Of a stretch of 64,000 bases of DNA, positions 25,001-34,210 are shown one piece after another. Origin of the DNA: RUG563 sp045589355. GTDB taxonomy: Bacteria > Bacillota > Clostridia > Christensenellales > Aristaeellaceae. The first letter of the stretch is position 1, and the number at the start of each line of letters is the position of its first letter. The stretch spans positions 10,221 to 74,220 of the forward strand of contig JAZNOW010000074.1 of the NCBI GenBank assembly GCA_045589355.1. Direction: 5' to 3'. Both the position numbers and the translations under genes were made by a program. The notes beneath the pieces were generated by a model, which saw only the letters and a list, made by a program, of their open reading frames with translations, was not told the DNA's origin and ran no database searches.

Positions 25001-25130
25001 CATCGAAGAGCAGGTTCTTTCCATGAGCGACCGTAAGCGCCGCCTCTTCGATAAGCTGATCACCCCCGGCGAAGAAATGCCCACCCGCCTGTCGGATAAG
25101 GATATACTTTCTTTGTTTGACGGTGACTGA
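22050..25130 (+). CDS. SNF2-family helicase with SWIM zinc finger
   Basis: The 1,026-residue protein has an N-terminal SWIM finger (CDCGKAFCAH, about 55-65), a long SNF2-associated middle region, and a C-terminal Snf2 ATPase. Walker A is DDMGLGKT (about 590), Walker B is DEAQ (about 694), and later motifs include LTGTPMENH, LISLKAGGTGLNLT and ATSRAHRIGQ. Bacterial proteins of this kind resemble RapA/HepA relatives and are presumed to translocate on DNA and displace proteins; a specific role is unknown. The ATG at 22050 follows TTAAGGAGG; longer in-frame starts cross the upstream terminator. It is a single-gene unit. Confidence 0.93.
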   Translation: MLNEEMLLRLAGADALQQGRTLFSRMLVREVKKGKEESAYLVSDEGRLLNVRVSASSARCDCGKAFCAHCVAAALMAQESGAMTEMDRIRREQAIPALFDAVAQMLPESGNIRMLPVLFLSREGLRLGLKIGEERLYVVRHIPHFLQCREKGEAMPLGKGFEYRPEWMHFDERQTRIIDILTEVCESAAGKSLSGTDARVLLLSARSGKRVLEALRSMPFMLHIGNEQYAIHRIENKNVPLNFHVSGTPQRLQIMAEMPEVFYFLSRDASFVFANGEVIAVPREQQQLLLTLQRFSCGSEAAFTFGQQDTGRVMRELMPFLLRSGTVSIDPGLESRFLHLEPTTKVYLDKSGSDVTAQVSFCYGPYEIDPFIPETAETDALLLRDAVKEKQVLDTLAHFGFRVRRGQVYLSGAEAIFDFVTEGAGKLTEMAEVFFSKDFRRMTPKKPMLRGTVKARGNRLVLEMMDGDTPIDELLPLMEALRKKRRYFRFKEGTFLDLTDTESWQPLAEIVAEATPENDTEGMQNYWASCLGALIRENNLDITMDEQTKKTAALSYKATPCPIDCLRPYQLRGYEWLLSLHALGMGGILADDMGLGKTVQMLSALLSCVETEEEHLPSLIVAPTSLTYNWLNECARFAPQMKVLLLSGSQAARAEQIETLKGERAPDLVITSYPLIRRDIHLMKDIPFRFAVLDEAQQIKNVQSVGAHAVKQLTARTRIALTGTPMENHAGELWSIFDFVLPGYLPKYTDFLRRYSEGDHADDLRRRIRPFLMRRVKADVLQDLPEKMETVLMAQMSLEQQRVYQASLLQKRERVHDILQNRGITRGRAEVLSAITELRQICCHPALCLPDYQGVSGKMELLMDILPPALYSGKRALIFSQFTSMLRLIEKRLQAENIPALYLDGETPAQERVKLTQQFNEGKVGVFLISLKAGGTGLNLTGADLVIHYDPWWNPTTEEQATSRAHRIGQTRKVEVIRLVMHHSIEEQVLSMSDRKRRLFDKLITPGEEMPTRLSDKDILSLFDGD

Positions 25131-25145
25131 ATTTCATAGTATAAT
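25117..25145 (+). promoter_or_regulatory. Promoter of the DUF5711-like/hemW operon
   Basis: TTGACG (25117-25122) and TATAAT (25140-25145) are 17 bases apart. The -35 box lies within the end of the SNF2 gene. Confidence 0.75.
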
Positions 25146-25186
25146 GAAATGAATAACCTGCAAGAAACAGAAAGCGGTGAACGCAT

Positions 25187-26308
25187 TTGAAATATCAGAA
25201 CCTCAATCCAAAGAAAAACGAGCAGACCACCCGCCGCATCCTTTTCGCCGCCATTGTGCTGGTGGTGGTGCTGACGGTGGCGCTGCTGATCGGTGCAATG
25301 GGCTCCAACCGGCATGTATCCGCCACCCGGCTCAGGTGCACCTCCGCCCAGAGCGTTACTCCCTTTGGGGACCGGCTGCTGTACTATGACGGCAGCACCC
25401 TTTTCTGCCTGGATCCTTCGGGCAGCGAAAAGTGGAGCTACACCCTGGGCAGCAACGCGTCCTTCACCTGCAACGAAAACACCGTGGTGGCCTGGAGCGG
25501 CAGCCTGCTGCACATCCTGGATAAGAACGGCCACCCCACCTACAACGAAAACCTGTCCAACACCATCCAGTTTGCCAAGCCCGGCAGCCGCTATGTGGCC
25601 ATCGTGCTGGGCACGGACGTGGGGCCTGAGCTGGAAATCAAAGACCTGTGGGGCACCCATATCGATGGTGAAACCAACGCCTACACCGATATGATCATCC
25701 TGGACCTGGGCTTTTTCGACAACGGCGAATACCTGTGGACCACCTCCCTGGACGTGTACGGCACCGTAGCCAACACCGTGCTGCACACCTACCGCGTGAA
25801 CATGACCAATTCCGGCGAAATCTCCCTGGGCGAAAACCTGGCCTATGACGTGGTGTTTGCCGGGGATAAGCTGAACGTGATCACCACCCGTCAGCTGCGG
25901 AAATTCGATTATCGCGGTACGGAAGATACTTCCTCCACCATTCTGGTGTATGGCTGGCAGCTGGAGGATCATCAGGTATCGGGCAACGACGCCATGCTGC
26001 TGTTCTCCCTTTCCGGTTCCGGCAGCACCGTGGGCCTCAACCAGCTGCGCCTTCTGTACGGCAAAACGGATAAGCGCTTCACCATGCCTTCTTCCTGCGT
26101 GGGCGCTGCCCTTTTCAACAAAAAGGTGTACGCCTTCTCTGCCGACACCATCTACCGTGCCAACCTGAATTCCCAGCGGTTTGAAGCCATTGCCCTGCCC
26201 GGCGCACTGGACGGCCAGAAGGTGGTGGGCTACCTGGGCATGACCACCAACGGCGCCGCCCTTTTGTCCACAGCCGATAACAGCGTATACGCTGTCACCC
26301 TGCCCTGA
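25187..26308 (+). CDS. DUF5711-like membrane-anchored beta-propeller protein
   Basis: The 373-residue protein has a short basic N-terminus, one hydrophobic anchor (about 21-42), and a long extracytoplasmic region of repeating beta strands. It includes PQQ/WD40-like blades such as LLYYDGSTLFCLDPSGSEKW and SGSLLHILDKNG. The layout matches clostridial DUF5711 proteins, of unknown function (family assignment from memory). The start is read as TTG at 25187, preceded by AAGCGGTGA, because no ATG with a ribosome site lies nearby. Its stop codon overlaps the hemW start as TGATG, so the two are translationally coupled. Confidence 0.72.
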   Translation: MKYQNLNPKKNEQTTRRILFAAIVLVVVLTVALLIGAMGSNRHVSATRLRCTSAQSVTPFGDRLLYYDGSTLFCLDPSGSEKWSYTLGSNASFTCNENTVVAWSGSLLHILDKNGHPTYNENLSNTIQFAKPGSRYVAIVLGTDVGPELEIKDLWGTHIDGETNAYTDMIILDLGFFDNGEYLWTTSLDVYGTVANTVLHTYRVNMTNSGEISLGENLAYDVVFAGDKLNVITTRQLRKFDYRGTEDTSSTILVYGWQLEDHQVSGNDAMLLFSLSGSGSTVGLNQLRLLYGKTDKRFTMPSSCVGAALFNKKVYAFSADTIYRANLNSQRFEAIALPGALDGQKVVGYLGMTTNGAALLSTADNSVYAVTLP

Positions 26309-27420
26309 TGGAAGCGGGGCTGTATCTGCACATTCCCTTCTGCAAAAGCAAATGCGCCTATTGCGATTTTGCTTCCTATGCAGGGGCGGAAGAAAAAATG
26401 GGCGCATACACCGCTGCCCTGGAAAAAGAAATTGCCGCACGCGCCGCCCAATACCCGTCCGTTGTCATCAGCACCCTCTTTATCGGCGGCGGCACCCCTT
26501 CCCTTTTTCCCGCTGAAGAGATGGACAAAGTGCTCCGCTGCGTGCACCGGCATTTCACTTTTGCCGAAAACGCCGAATGTACCTGCGAATGCAACCCCGG
26601 CACCGTAACGGAAGCCTTTCTGGCCGTGCTGAAAAAGCATGGCATCAACCGGCTTTCCTTCGGCGCCCAGGCCAGCCAGCCCCATCTTTTGAAATTGCTG
26701 GGCCGTATCCACCTTTGGGAGGATGTGGAGCAATCGGTGGCGCTGGCAAAGCGCATGGGCTTTCACAACCTGAACCTGGACCTGATGCTGGGCCTGCCCA
26801 CCCAGACGGAACAGGACGTGCTCTGCACCCTGCAAAAAGCCCTTGTCCTGCCCGTCACCCACCTTTCCTGCTACGGGCTGATCGTGGAAGAGGGCACAAA
26901 GATGCACCGCCAGGTAACGGAAGGCCTTTGGCAGCTGCCGGATGAAGAAACGGAGCGCCGCCAATATGAAGCCTGCCGGCAAACCCTGTTCCGCCACGGC
27001 TTTCTCCAGTACGAGATCAGCAATTTTGCCCTGCCGGGCTATCCCTGCCGCCACAACCTGGATTGCTGGCAGCGCAAGGAATACATCGGCATCGGCTGTG
27101 CCGCCTGCGGCTTTATGGGCAATGTGCGCTGGCAAAATCCCGCCTCCCTCTCCGCCTACCTTTCCGGCGACCCGCCACAGCAGGACATCCTCTCACCGGA
27201 AGATGCCATGTTTGAAAGCATGATGCTGGGGCTGCGCACCATGGAAGGCGTATCGGAAGATGCATTTTTCCGTATGCACGGCAAAAGCCTTTCCTCCGTT
27301 TTCGGCGAAAAGCTGAAAAAGCCCCTGCGGGAAGGGCTGGTGCAATGGGAAGGCGGCCGCGTATATCTCACCGAAACCGGGCTCAGCCTGCAAAACAGAA
27401 TTTTAGTGGAATTATTGTAA
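26308..27420 (+). CDS. hemW: Radical SAM heme chaperone HemW
   Basis: The 370-residue protein begins MEAGLYLHIPFC and has the radical SAM motif CKSKCAYCDF (Cys 12, 16, 19). The residue after the third Cys pair is Phe, as in HemW, rather than the CxC of the true HemN coproporphyrinogen oxidase. Further blocks are FIGGGTPS, NPGT and ISNFALPGYPCRHNLDCW. HemW binds heme and is thought to insert it into respiratory proteins. The ATG overlaps the previous stop codon (TGATG) and has no ribosome binding site of its own, so it depends on the upstream gene. The next gene starts after a gap with its own signals. Confidence 0.93.
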   Translation: MEAGLYLHIPFCKSKCAYCDFASYAGAEEKMGAYTAALEKEIAARAAQYPSVVISTLFIGGGTPSLFPAEEMDKVLRCVHRHFTFAENAECTCECNPGTVTEAFLAVLKKHGINRLSFGAQASQPHLLKLLGRIHLWEDVEQSVALAKRMGFHNLNLDLMLGLPTQTEQDVLCTLQKALVLPVTHLSCYGLIVEEGTKMHRQVTEGLWQLPDEETERRQYEACRQTLFRHGFLQYEISNFALPGYPCRHNLDCWQRKEYIGIGCAACGFMGNVRWQNPASLSAYLSGDPPQQDILSPEDAMFESMMLGLRTMEGVSEDAFFRMHGKSLSSVFGEKLKKPLREGLVQWEGGRVYLTETGLSLQNRILVELL

Positions 27421-27492
27421 TTTTCAGGAACAAAACGGCACTGCCATTCGTCATATATACGAAAGCACTTGTTAAACATGGAGGGAATCACC

Positions 27493-28668
27493 ATGAAAAA
27501 AATGTTCAAAACCTGCTGCCTGCTTCTTTTGTGCCTGGCGCTTGTGCTGGCCGCCGTGCCCGCGTTCGCTGCCACCTACGGCGAGTTTGCCGTGGTGACC
27601 GGCTCTTCCACGCTGAACCTGCGTCAGGGCCCCAGCACGGAATATGACCGGCTTTATACCGCCAAGCGCGGGGACTGGGTCATGATCCTGGGCGAAAGCG
27701 GCAACTGGTACCAGGTGATGGTGATGGCCAACGGCAAGGTGGGCTATATGAGCAAAAATTACCTCACCACCAACAACGCCCCCACCGCCAGCACCCCTGT
27801 TACCGGCGTGGTTTCCAACCCCAAAGCCACCCAGTACCTGAACCTGCGCCAGTACCCCAGCGTCAGCGCGCCTGTGCTGGGCATCTATTATAACGGCGCC
27901 ACGTTCAACGTGCTCTCCAGCGTGGATAACTGGTACCAGGTCAGCATCTATGGCCAGACCGGCTATTTCATGAAAAACTATGTGCGCGTGAACGGCGGCA
28001 CCACCGCCAAAACCGCGGTCATCAGCGCGCCCAACAGCGGCAAGAGCAACCTGCGCAGCGCCCCCAGCATGACCGATTCCACCATCCTCTCCCAGCACTC
28101 CAACGGCACCCAGGTGCAGGTACTGCTGGAAGGCAACCAGTTCTGGCGTGTCAGCATCAACGGAAACGTGGGTTATATGGATAAGAGCCTGTTGAAGTAT
28201 ACCGCTTCTTCTGTCACTTCTCCCTCCACCCCCGTTGCACCCCCTGCCCCAAAGCCTGCTACCCAGGGCTACGCCTACGTCAGCAACCCCATCGCCACCC
28301 AGGTATTGAACCTGCGGGAACAGGCTTCCACCACCTCCAAAGTGGTGGCCCAGTATAAAAACGGCGTACGTTTCCACGTGATCAGCCCCGGCGAAGTGTG
28401 GACCAAGGTGTATGGCAGCGCAACCGGCAACACCGGCTATATGATGACCAAATACCTTTCCCTGCAGGGAACCGATTCCACCATCAAAACCATCCGGAAC
28501 GGCAACACCTATGTCAACTTCCGTTCTGCCCCCAATACCACCGGCAGTACCATCTATAACCGGCTTTACTCCGGCACCCAGGTCACCGTGCTCACCCCCG
28601 GCGACCAGTGGACGCAGATCCGTTATAACGGCCAGACCGGCTACGTTATGACCCAGTTCCTCAAATAA
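27493..28668 (+). CDS. Secreted protein with five SH3b domains
   Basis: The 391-residue protein has a signal peptide (MKKMFKTCCLLLLCLALVL, cut near AFAA). It consists of five bacterial SH3 repeats, each with a LNLRQGPS-like or NFRSAP-like start and a GKVGYM or GQTGYV end, at about 28-90, 100-160, 165-230, 255-325 and 328-391. A Pro-rich linker (about 237-255) separates repeats three and four. SH3b domains bind peptidoglycan or other cell-wall ligands; there is no catalytic domain, so it may be a cell-wall binding or structural protein. The ATG at 27493 follows GGAGGG; in-frame upstream starts at 27469 and 27478 precede that site. Confidence 0.88.
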   Translation: MKKMFKTCCLLLLCLALVLAAVPAFAATYGEFAVVTGSSTLNLRQGPSTEYDRLYTAKRGDWVMILGESGNWYQVMVMANGKVGYMSKNYLTTNNAPTASTPVTGVVSNPKATQYLNLRQYPSVSAPVLGIYYNGATFNVLSSVDNWYQVSIYGQTGYFMKNYVRVNGGTTAKTAVISAPNSGKSNLRSAPSMTDSTILSQHSNGTQVQVLLEGNQFWRVSINGNVGYMDKSLLKYTASSVTSPSTPVAPPAPKPATQGYAYVSNPIATQVLNLREQASTTSKVVAQYKNGVRFHVISPGEVWTKVYGSATGNTGYMMTKYLSLQGTDSTIKTIRNGNTYVNFRSAPNTTGSTIYNRLYSGTQVTVLTPGDQWTQIRYNGQTGYVMTQFLK

Positions 28669-28679
28669 CTCAAAATAAA

Positions 28680-28713
28680 ACCGGGTTGCATCCGTTGCAG
28701 CCCGGTCTTTTTT
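28680..28713. terminator. Bidirectional terminator between the SH3b gene and ogt
   Basis: ACCGGGTTGCA pairs with TGCAGCCCGGT (one mismatch, four-base loop), flanked by A-rich and T-rich runs. It separates two convergent genes. Confidence 0.85.
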
Positions 28714-29161
28714 ATTTGCTGTTTTTTTCTTCCATCTCCAGCAGGAACTTTTTCTTCTCCGTTCCCCATCCGTATCCGCCCATGCCCGTTGCCGCCACCA
28801 CCCGATGGCAGGGCACAAGGATGTTGAGCCTGTTTTGGTGATTGGCGCCGCCTGCTGCCCGGGCCGCTTTTCTGTTACCCATCCTTTCCGCTTCCTGGCC
28901 GTAGGTGATGGTTTCGCCATAGGGAATGCCCTGCAGCACCCGCCATGCAGCCAGCTGAAAGGGCGTACCCTGCATGCGCAGGGGCAAATCAAATGCTTTC
29001 CTTTCCCCGGCAAAATACTCCTGCAGCTGTTTTTGAGCCTCCTGGAGCAGTTTATCTTCCGTTGGCATCAATTCCTCATCGGTAAACAAAACCTGCTCAA
29101 TGGCCCCGTTTTGGGCTTCTATGCGTATAGGGCCCAACGGCGATGCAATGATTGTGTACAT
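28712..29161 (-). CDS. ogt: Methylated-DNA--protein-cysteine S-methyltransferase
   Basis: The 149-residue protein has the active-site motif PCHRVV with the acceptor Cys at 118. It also has the DNA-binding helix and RAAGGANHQN arginine-finger region of the family. It repairs O6-methylguanine by moving the methyl group to its own Cys and is used once. The ATG at 29161 follows GGAGG at a short spacing of 4 bases. The gene lies just downstream of ftsZ in the same direction but after the ftsZ terminator, so it is probably a separate unit. Confidence 0.95.
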   Translation of the reverse strand: MYTIIASPLGPIRIEAQNGAIEQVLFTDEELMPTEDKLLQEAQKQLQEYFAGERKAFDLPLRMQGTPFQLAAWRVLQGIPYGETITYGQEAERMGNRKAARAAGGANHQNRLNILVPCHRVVAATGMGGYGWGTEKKKFLLEMEEKNSK

Positions 29162-29229
29162 ACTTCCTCCAAGCTGGGCATATACGCCCTTCTTTCCGGT
29201 TGATTATACTGCATTCCGGCATCGAAAGC

Positions 29230-29265
29230 AAAGAAAAAACCCGTTGTCATGACAACAACGGGTTT
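29230..29265 (-). terminator. Terminator of the dcw/ftsZ transcript
   Basis: On the minus strand AAACCCGTTGT (29265-29255) pairs perfectly with ACAACGGGTTT (29247-29237), followed by a T-rich run. It lies 11 bases after the ftsZ stop codon and insulates ogt. Confidence 0.9.
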
Positions 29266-29275
29266 CGATATTTGC

Positions 29276-30652
<1,377 letters not shown>

Positions 30653-30706
30653 GTCCAAATCCCCCTAAATTCTAAAAATTCTGTGTAAGGTTTATTTGAT
30701 CGACGG

Positions 30707-31885
30707 TCAACCGCCGAAAAGGTTCTTGAAAAATGCGCTCATGCCGCTGGCCGCAGGGGCATTGGCAGAGGTATCGATGATCAAATCCAGCAGGCCCAGC
30801 GCACTGGAATAAGCGGGGCTGGACAGCTTCACCGCACGACGGGGCAAATCCCGCACAGGCTTGTTCAGCTTGCCGGCCAGGAAATCCTTGCCGCCGCGGT
30901 TGATGGACAGGGCGCCGCCGGTGAGGTACACGGGGCTCCAGTTGCCAAGGCGCACGCCGGACAGCTTCAAAGCTTCCTGCACTTCGTCGCAGATTTCTTC
31001 CACACGGGGTTCCAGCACCTGCTCCACTTCTTCTTTGGTGAACGTTTTGGCATTGCCTTCCCGGTCCACCGCATCAAAGCTTTCCTGACCGGCAGCCAGG
31101 CCGAAAATGTAGGCCCGCTTGATTTTTTCCGCTTCGGTCAGGTTCACTTCCAGGCCGTATGCCAGGTCCGCCGCCATCAGGCCGCCGCCCATGGGCAGGG
31201 TCTTGAGGAAGGTAATGGCATCCCCTTCCACCACCATCACTTCGGTGGTGAGGTAACCCATATCCACCAATACGGCGCTGCGGTCCCTTTCTTCATCGGG
31301 GATGAACAGCATGGCCTGGCCGGTAGGCGTGGAATAGCAGCCGCTCACGGCGATGCCCATGCTGCGGAAACGTTCCGTCACGTCGTCCAGGAAGAAACGG
31401 TCCGCCACGATGAAGGAGATCATACCGCGCAGTTCATAGCCGCGCACGCCGGCAGGTTCCAGCGTTTTTTTGCCATCGTCCACAATGAACCAGGCGGGGC
31501 TGCGATGAATGATAGCGCCCTGAATATCGCCCAGGTTTTCGGTGGCACGTTGGAAAAGCTCGTTGATATCCTTTTCCGTCACATGAGGGTCTGCCCCCTG
31601 CAAATCCACCTTGGCTTCCACCGTGTACACCCGGGAGAAAGCACCGGGCACACCCACATTGATTTCACGAATGCGGGTATGGCTCTGTTCTTCCGCCTTC
31701 TGCACAGCGTCAGAAATTGCCTGGTTCAGCTGGTCCGGCGCATTCCACTGGCCTTCCAAAAAGCCGTCATAGGTGGCAATGCCGGCGCCGATAATATCGC
31801 AGCGCTGCCGTCCGCTGGTTTCAGCCACCAGCGCAACGATCTTGCTGGTGCCAAAGTCCATTGCAGCAACCGTTGTTTTCATCAT
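30707..31885 (-). CDS. ftsA: Cell division protein FtsA
   Basis: The 392-residue actin-like ATPase has the phosphate-1 motif AAMDFGTSKIVALVAE and phosphate-2 motif VLVDMGYLTTEV. It also has the SHS2-type 1C domain, and an adenosine motif VYLTGGALSI. The C-terminus ends in an amphipathic stretch (SAFFKNLFGG), the usual membrane-targeting helix. It tethers FtsZ to the membrane. The first of two tandem ATG codons (31885) is chosen because AGGGG is 8 bases upstream. A separate promoter lies about 100 bases upstream, so ftsA-ftsZ can be transcribed apart from the rest of the cluster. Confidence 0.95.
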   Translation of the reverse strand: MMKTTVAAMDFGTSKIVALVAETSGRQRCDIIGAGIATYDGFLEGQWNAPDQLNQAISDAVQKAEEQSHTRIREINVGVPGAFSRVYTVEAKVDLQGADPHVTEKDINELFQRATENLGDIQGAIIHRSPAWFIVDDGKKTLEPAGVRGYELRGMISFIVADRFFLDDVTERFRSMGIAVSGCYSTPTGQAMLFIPDEERDRSAVLVDMGYLTTEVMVVEGDAITFLKTLPMGGGLMAADLAYGLEVNLTEAEKIKRAYIFGLAAGQESFDAVDREGNAKTFTKEEVEQVLEPRVEEICDEVQEALKLSGVRLGNWSPVYLTGGALSINRGGKDFLAGKLNKPVRDLPRRAVKLSSPAYSSALGLLDLIIDTSANAPAASGMSAFFKNLFGG

Positions 31886-31973
31886 CTATCATCCCCTGTT
31901 CATCAGGCTTCTTTGCATATTTGCACATACAGCCAGAAAGCCGAAAGCATAGAAATATCTATTCGGTCACTTT

Positions 31974-32002
31974 ATTGTAACTGTTTTGTGATAATTTGGC
32001 AA
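31974..32002 (-). promoter_or_regulatory. Internal promoter for ftsA-ftsZ
   Basis: On the minus strand TTGCCA (32002-31997) and TACAAT (31979-31974) are separated by 17 bases, in the largest gap (186 bases) of the cluster. An A/T-rich inverted repeat (CCGAAAAAA/TTTTTTCGG) lies just upstream and may slow read-through. Confidence 0.65.
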
Positions 32003-32071
32003 GTCAAAATCCGAAAAAACCAAGGTTTTTCTCAAATATTTTTTATTTTTTCGGCCATTTTGGTGTTTTTT

Positions 32072-32881
32072 TTACAGTTCGCTGGGGGTAAAGGTGGCCA
32101 CGGCAGGAATGGAAGCTTCAATCACGCCGTTTTCATAGCGCATTTGCACCAGTTTTGCTTCCACCGCACGCACCGTGCCGATCTTGGCCCGCAAATCTTC
32201 TGTGTTGCCAAGGTGCACGGTATAGCCCTTTCTAGTCATCATATATAGGCTATCCGGGTCCGACACTTTTAATTCGGATACGCCATGCAGCCAATCCTGG
32301 TCGATCAGCTCCTGCACCAGCAGGTGATAGGCATTCAATTGCTCTTCGCTTCCGGCCACAACGCACTTGCCCACCGTCACATCCCTGACCTGCAGCCCCG
32401 TTACCACCGGCAGGCTATCGTTCATGCTGGCAGGCAGCCTTTCCAGCACCATGCCGTTTTCATCCAGCAGGTACGTCACCCCCAGCACATGCACATTGGC
32501 CCGGGCCATGCGCTCATGCACATACAAGGTGACCGTGCCCGGCAAAAACTTTTCCACTTTGCTGCATACCAGGTAGCGGTTTTGCTCCATGGTTTCCCGC
32601 ACCCGTTTTTCGCTCACGGAAAAATAGCTCATGCCTTCTTCCAGCCCGCCTGCCGCAATCACTTCCTGCTTTCTGGCGTCGGACATGATGGTGTTGCTCA
32701 CCACCACAATGTTGCGGATGCGGAACAGGCCGCCAAACAGCACAACCGCCGCCAGAAACAAAACACCAAGGCAAATAAAGGCTGCCTTCACACCCGGTTT
32801 CAGCTTTCTTCTGACAGGAGCCGGCGGCGGCGTTTCCTCCGGGTTCCAGGGCATAAATTCCTGGGGCATCTGCTGGGACAT
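32072..32881 (-). CDS. ftsQ: Cell division protein FtsQ/DivIB
   Basis: The 269-residue protein has a Pro-rich cytoplasmic N-terminus (1-28), one membrane helix (about 35-55), and a POTRA domain that starts FRIRNIVVVSNTIMS. This is followed by the beta domain with VTLYVHERMARA. It binds FtsL, DivIC and the septal synthase complex. The ATG at 32881 follows ACGGAGGG; a TTG 21 bases upstream precedes that site. It begins 13 bases after the murA stop codon, so the two share a message. Confidence 0.92.
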   Translation of the reverse strand: MSQQMPQEFMPWNPEETPPPAPVRRKLKPGVKAAFICLGVLFLAAVVLFGGLFRIRNIVVVSNTIMSDARKQEVIAAGGLEEGMSYFSVSEKRVRETMEQNRYLVCSKVEKFLPGTVTLYVHERMARANVHVLGVTYLLDENGMVLERLPASMNDSLPVVTGLQVRDVTVGKCVVAGSEEQLNAYHLLVQELIDQDWLHGVSELKVSDPDSLYMMTRKGYTVHLGNTEDLRAKIGTVRAVEAKLVQMRYENGVIEASIPAVATFTPSEL

Positions 32882-32894
32882 ACTTTCCCTCCGT

Positions 32895-34154
32895 TTATTC
32901 AAGAGCCACCCGTTCCATCCGGGCGCCCAGAAGATTCATGGTATTTTCCAGGGCCGCATAACCCCGGTCGATCAGGTGTACATTTTCGATCAGGGTATCC
33001 CCCTGGGCCGCAAGACCGGCCAGCACCAGCGCGGCGCCGCCCCGCAAATCCCGGGCCCGCACACGCCTGCCATACATTTTTTCCACGCCCTGCACCAGGG
33101 CCATCCTGCCGTTGACGCGGATGCGCGCACCCATGCGGTTCAGGTCGCTCACATGGCCGAACCGGCTTTCAAACACATTTTCCACAATCACGCAGGTACC
33201 CTCCGCCACACAGCTGACGGCCATCATCTGGGCCTGCATATCGGTGGGAAAACCGGGGTGGGGCTGGGTCTGCATTTCGGAAAAGGCGGAAAGCCTGCCG
33301 GGGGCGACCAGGCGCAATGTATCATCTTTATCATACATCCTGCAGCCCATTTCTGCAAGCTTTGCGGTCATCGGGATCATATCCAGCGGCCGCACGTTGC
33401 TCAGTTCAATTTCTCCGCCGGTGATGGCCGCGGCACAAAGCAGCGTGCCCGCCACAATCCTGTCCGGCATGGGGGTAAAGGCCGCGCCATGCAGCTTTTT
33501 CACACCCTGAATTTCAATCAGCTGGGTGCCGGCGCCGCGCACACGGCCGCCCATTTCGTTGATAAACTGCTGCAAGTCTTCAATTTCCGGTTCCCTTGCG
33601 GCATTGTGGATGTAGGTCACCCCATCCAGCAGAACAGCCGCCATCATCACGTTCTCCGTGGCGCCCACGCTGGGGTAATCCAGGTACACGTCCCCGGCAT
33701 GCATCGAGCGGCCGTCGCAATAGAGAATGCCGTCGTCGTCCGTAATTTTTACCCCCAGCGCCCGCAAGCCCTTCAGGTGCAGGTCGATGGGCCGGATGCC
33801 GATCTCGCATCCGCCGGGATAGGAAACGGTGGCCCTGCGAAGCCGGCCCAGAATGGGGCCCAGCAAAAAGATGGAAGAGCGGATTTCCTTGGAAATCTCG
33901 TCCGGCATTTCCCAGTTATGTAACGCGCTGCTTTCAATGGAAAGGCTGCTTCCCTGCCAGGCGCACCGGCAGCCCAGCATTTTCAGCATCCCGGCCATGG
34001 CATCCACATCCCGGAGCTTTGGGCAATCCCGGATCAACACCTGCTCCTGGGTCAGGATGGCCGCCGCCAGAATGGGCAGCACCGCATTCTTGGCCCCGTC
34101 CACCCGAACCTTACCCTGTATACATTCGCCGCCATGCACCACAAATCCTTCCAT
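32895..34154 (-). CDS. murA: UDP-N-acetylglucosamine 1-carboxyvinyltransferase
   Basis: The 419-residue enzyme makes the first committed step of peptidoglycan precursor synthesis, adding enolpyruvate to UDP-GlcNAc. The catalytic Lys-Asn pair (AKNAVLP, Lys 22) and the loop PGGCEIG with the fosfomycin-target Cys at 116 are present. RPIDLHLKGL follows as in the family. It sits between ftsW and ftsQ, an uncommon slot, replacing the usual murG/murC. The ATG at 34154 follows GGAAGGTG at a long spacing; the in-frame GTG at 34166 overlaps that site. The Cys makes fosfomycin binding likely, by family knowledge. Confidence 0.95.
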   Translation of the reverse strand: MEGFVVHGGECIQGKVRVDGAKNAVLPILAAAILTQEQVLIRDCPKLRDVDAMAGMLKMLGCRCAWQGSSLSIESSALHNWEMPDEISKEIRSSIFLLGPILGRLRRATVSYPGGCEIGIRPIDLHLKGLRALGVKITDDDGILYCDGRSMHAGDVYLDYPSVGATENVMMAAVLLDGVTYIHNAAREPEIEDLQQFINEMGGRVRGAGTQLIEIQGVKKLHGAAFTPMPDRIVAGTLLCAAAITGGEIELSNVRPLDMIPMTAKLAEMGCRMYDKDDTLRLVAPGRLSAFSEMQTQPHPGFPTDMQAQMMAVSCVAEGTCVIVENVFESRFGHVSDLNRMGARIRVNGRMALVQGVEKMYGRRVRARDLRGGAALVLAGLAAQGDTLIENVHLIDRGYAALENTMNLLGARMERVALE

Positions 34155-34210
34155 ACTGCGTTTCACCTTCCTTCTTCTCCCAAACTATGTGGGGAAGAAA
34201 AAAAGGTGCA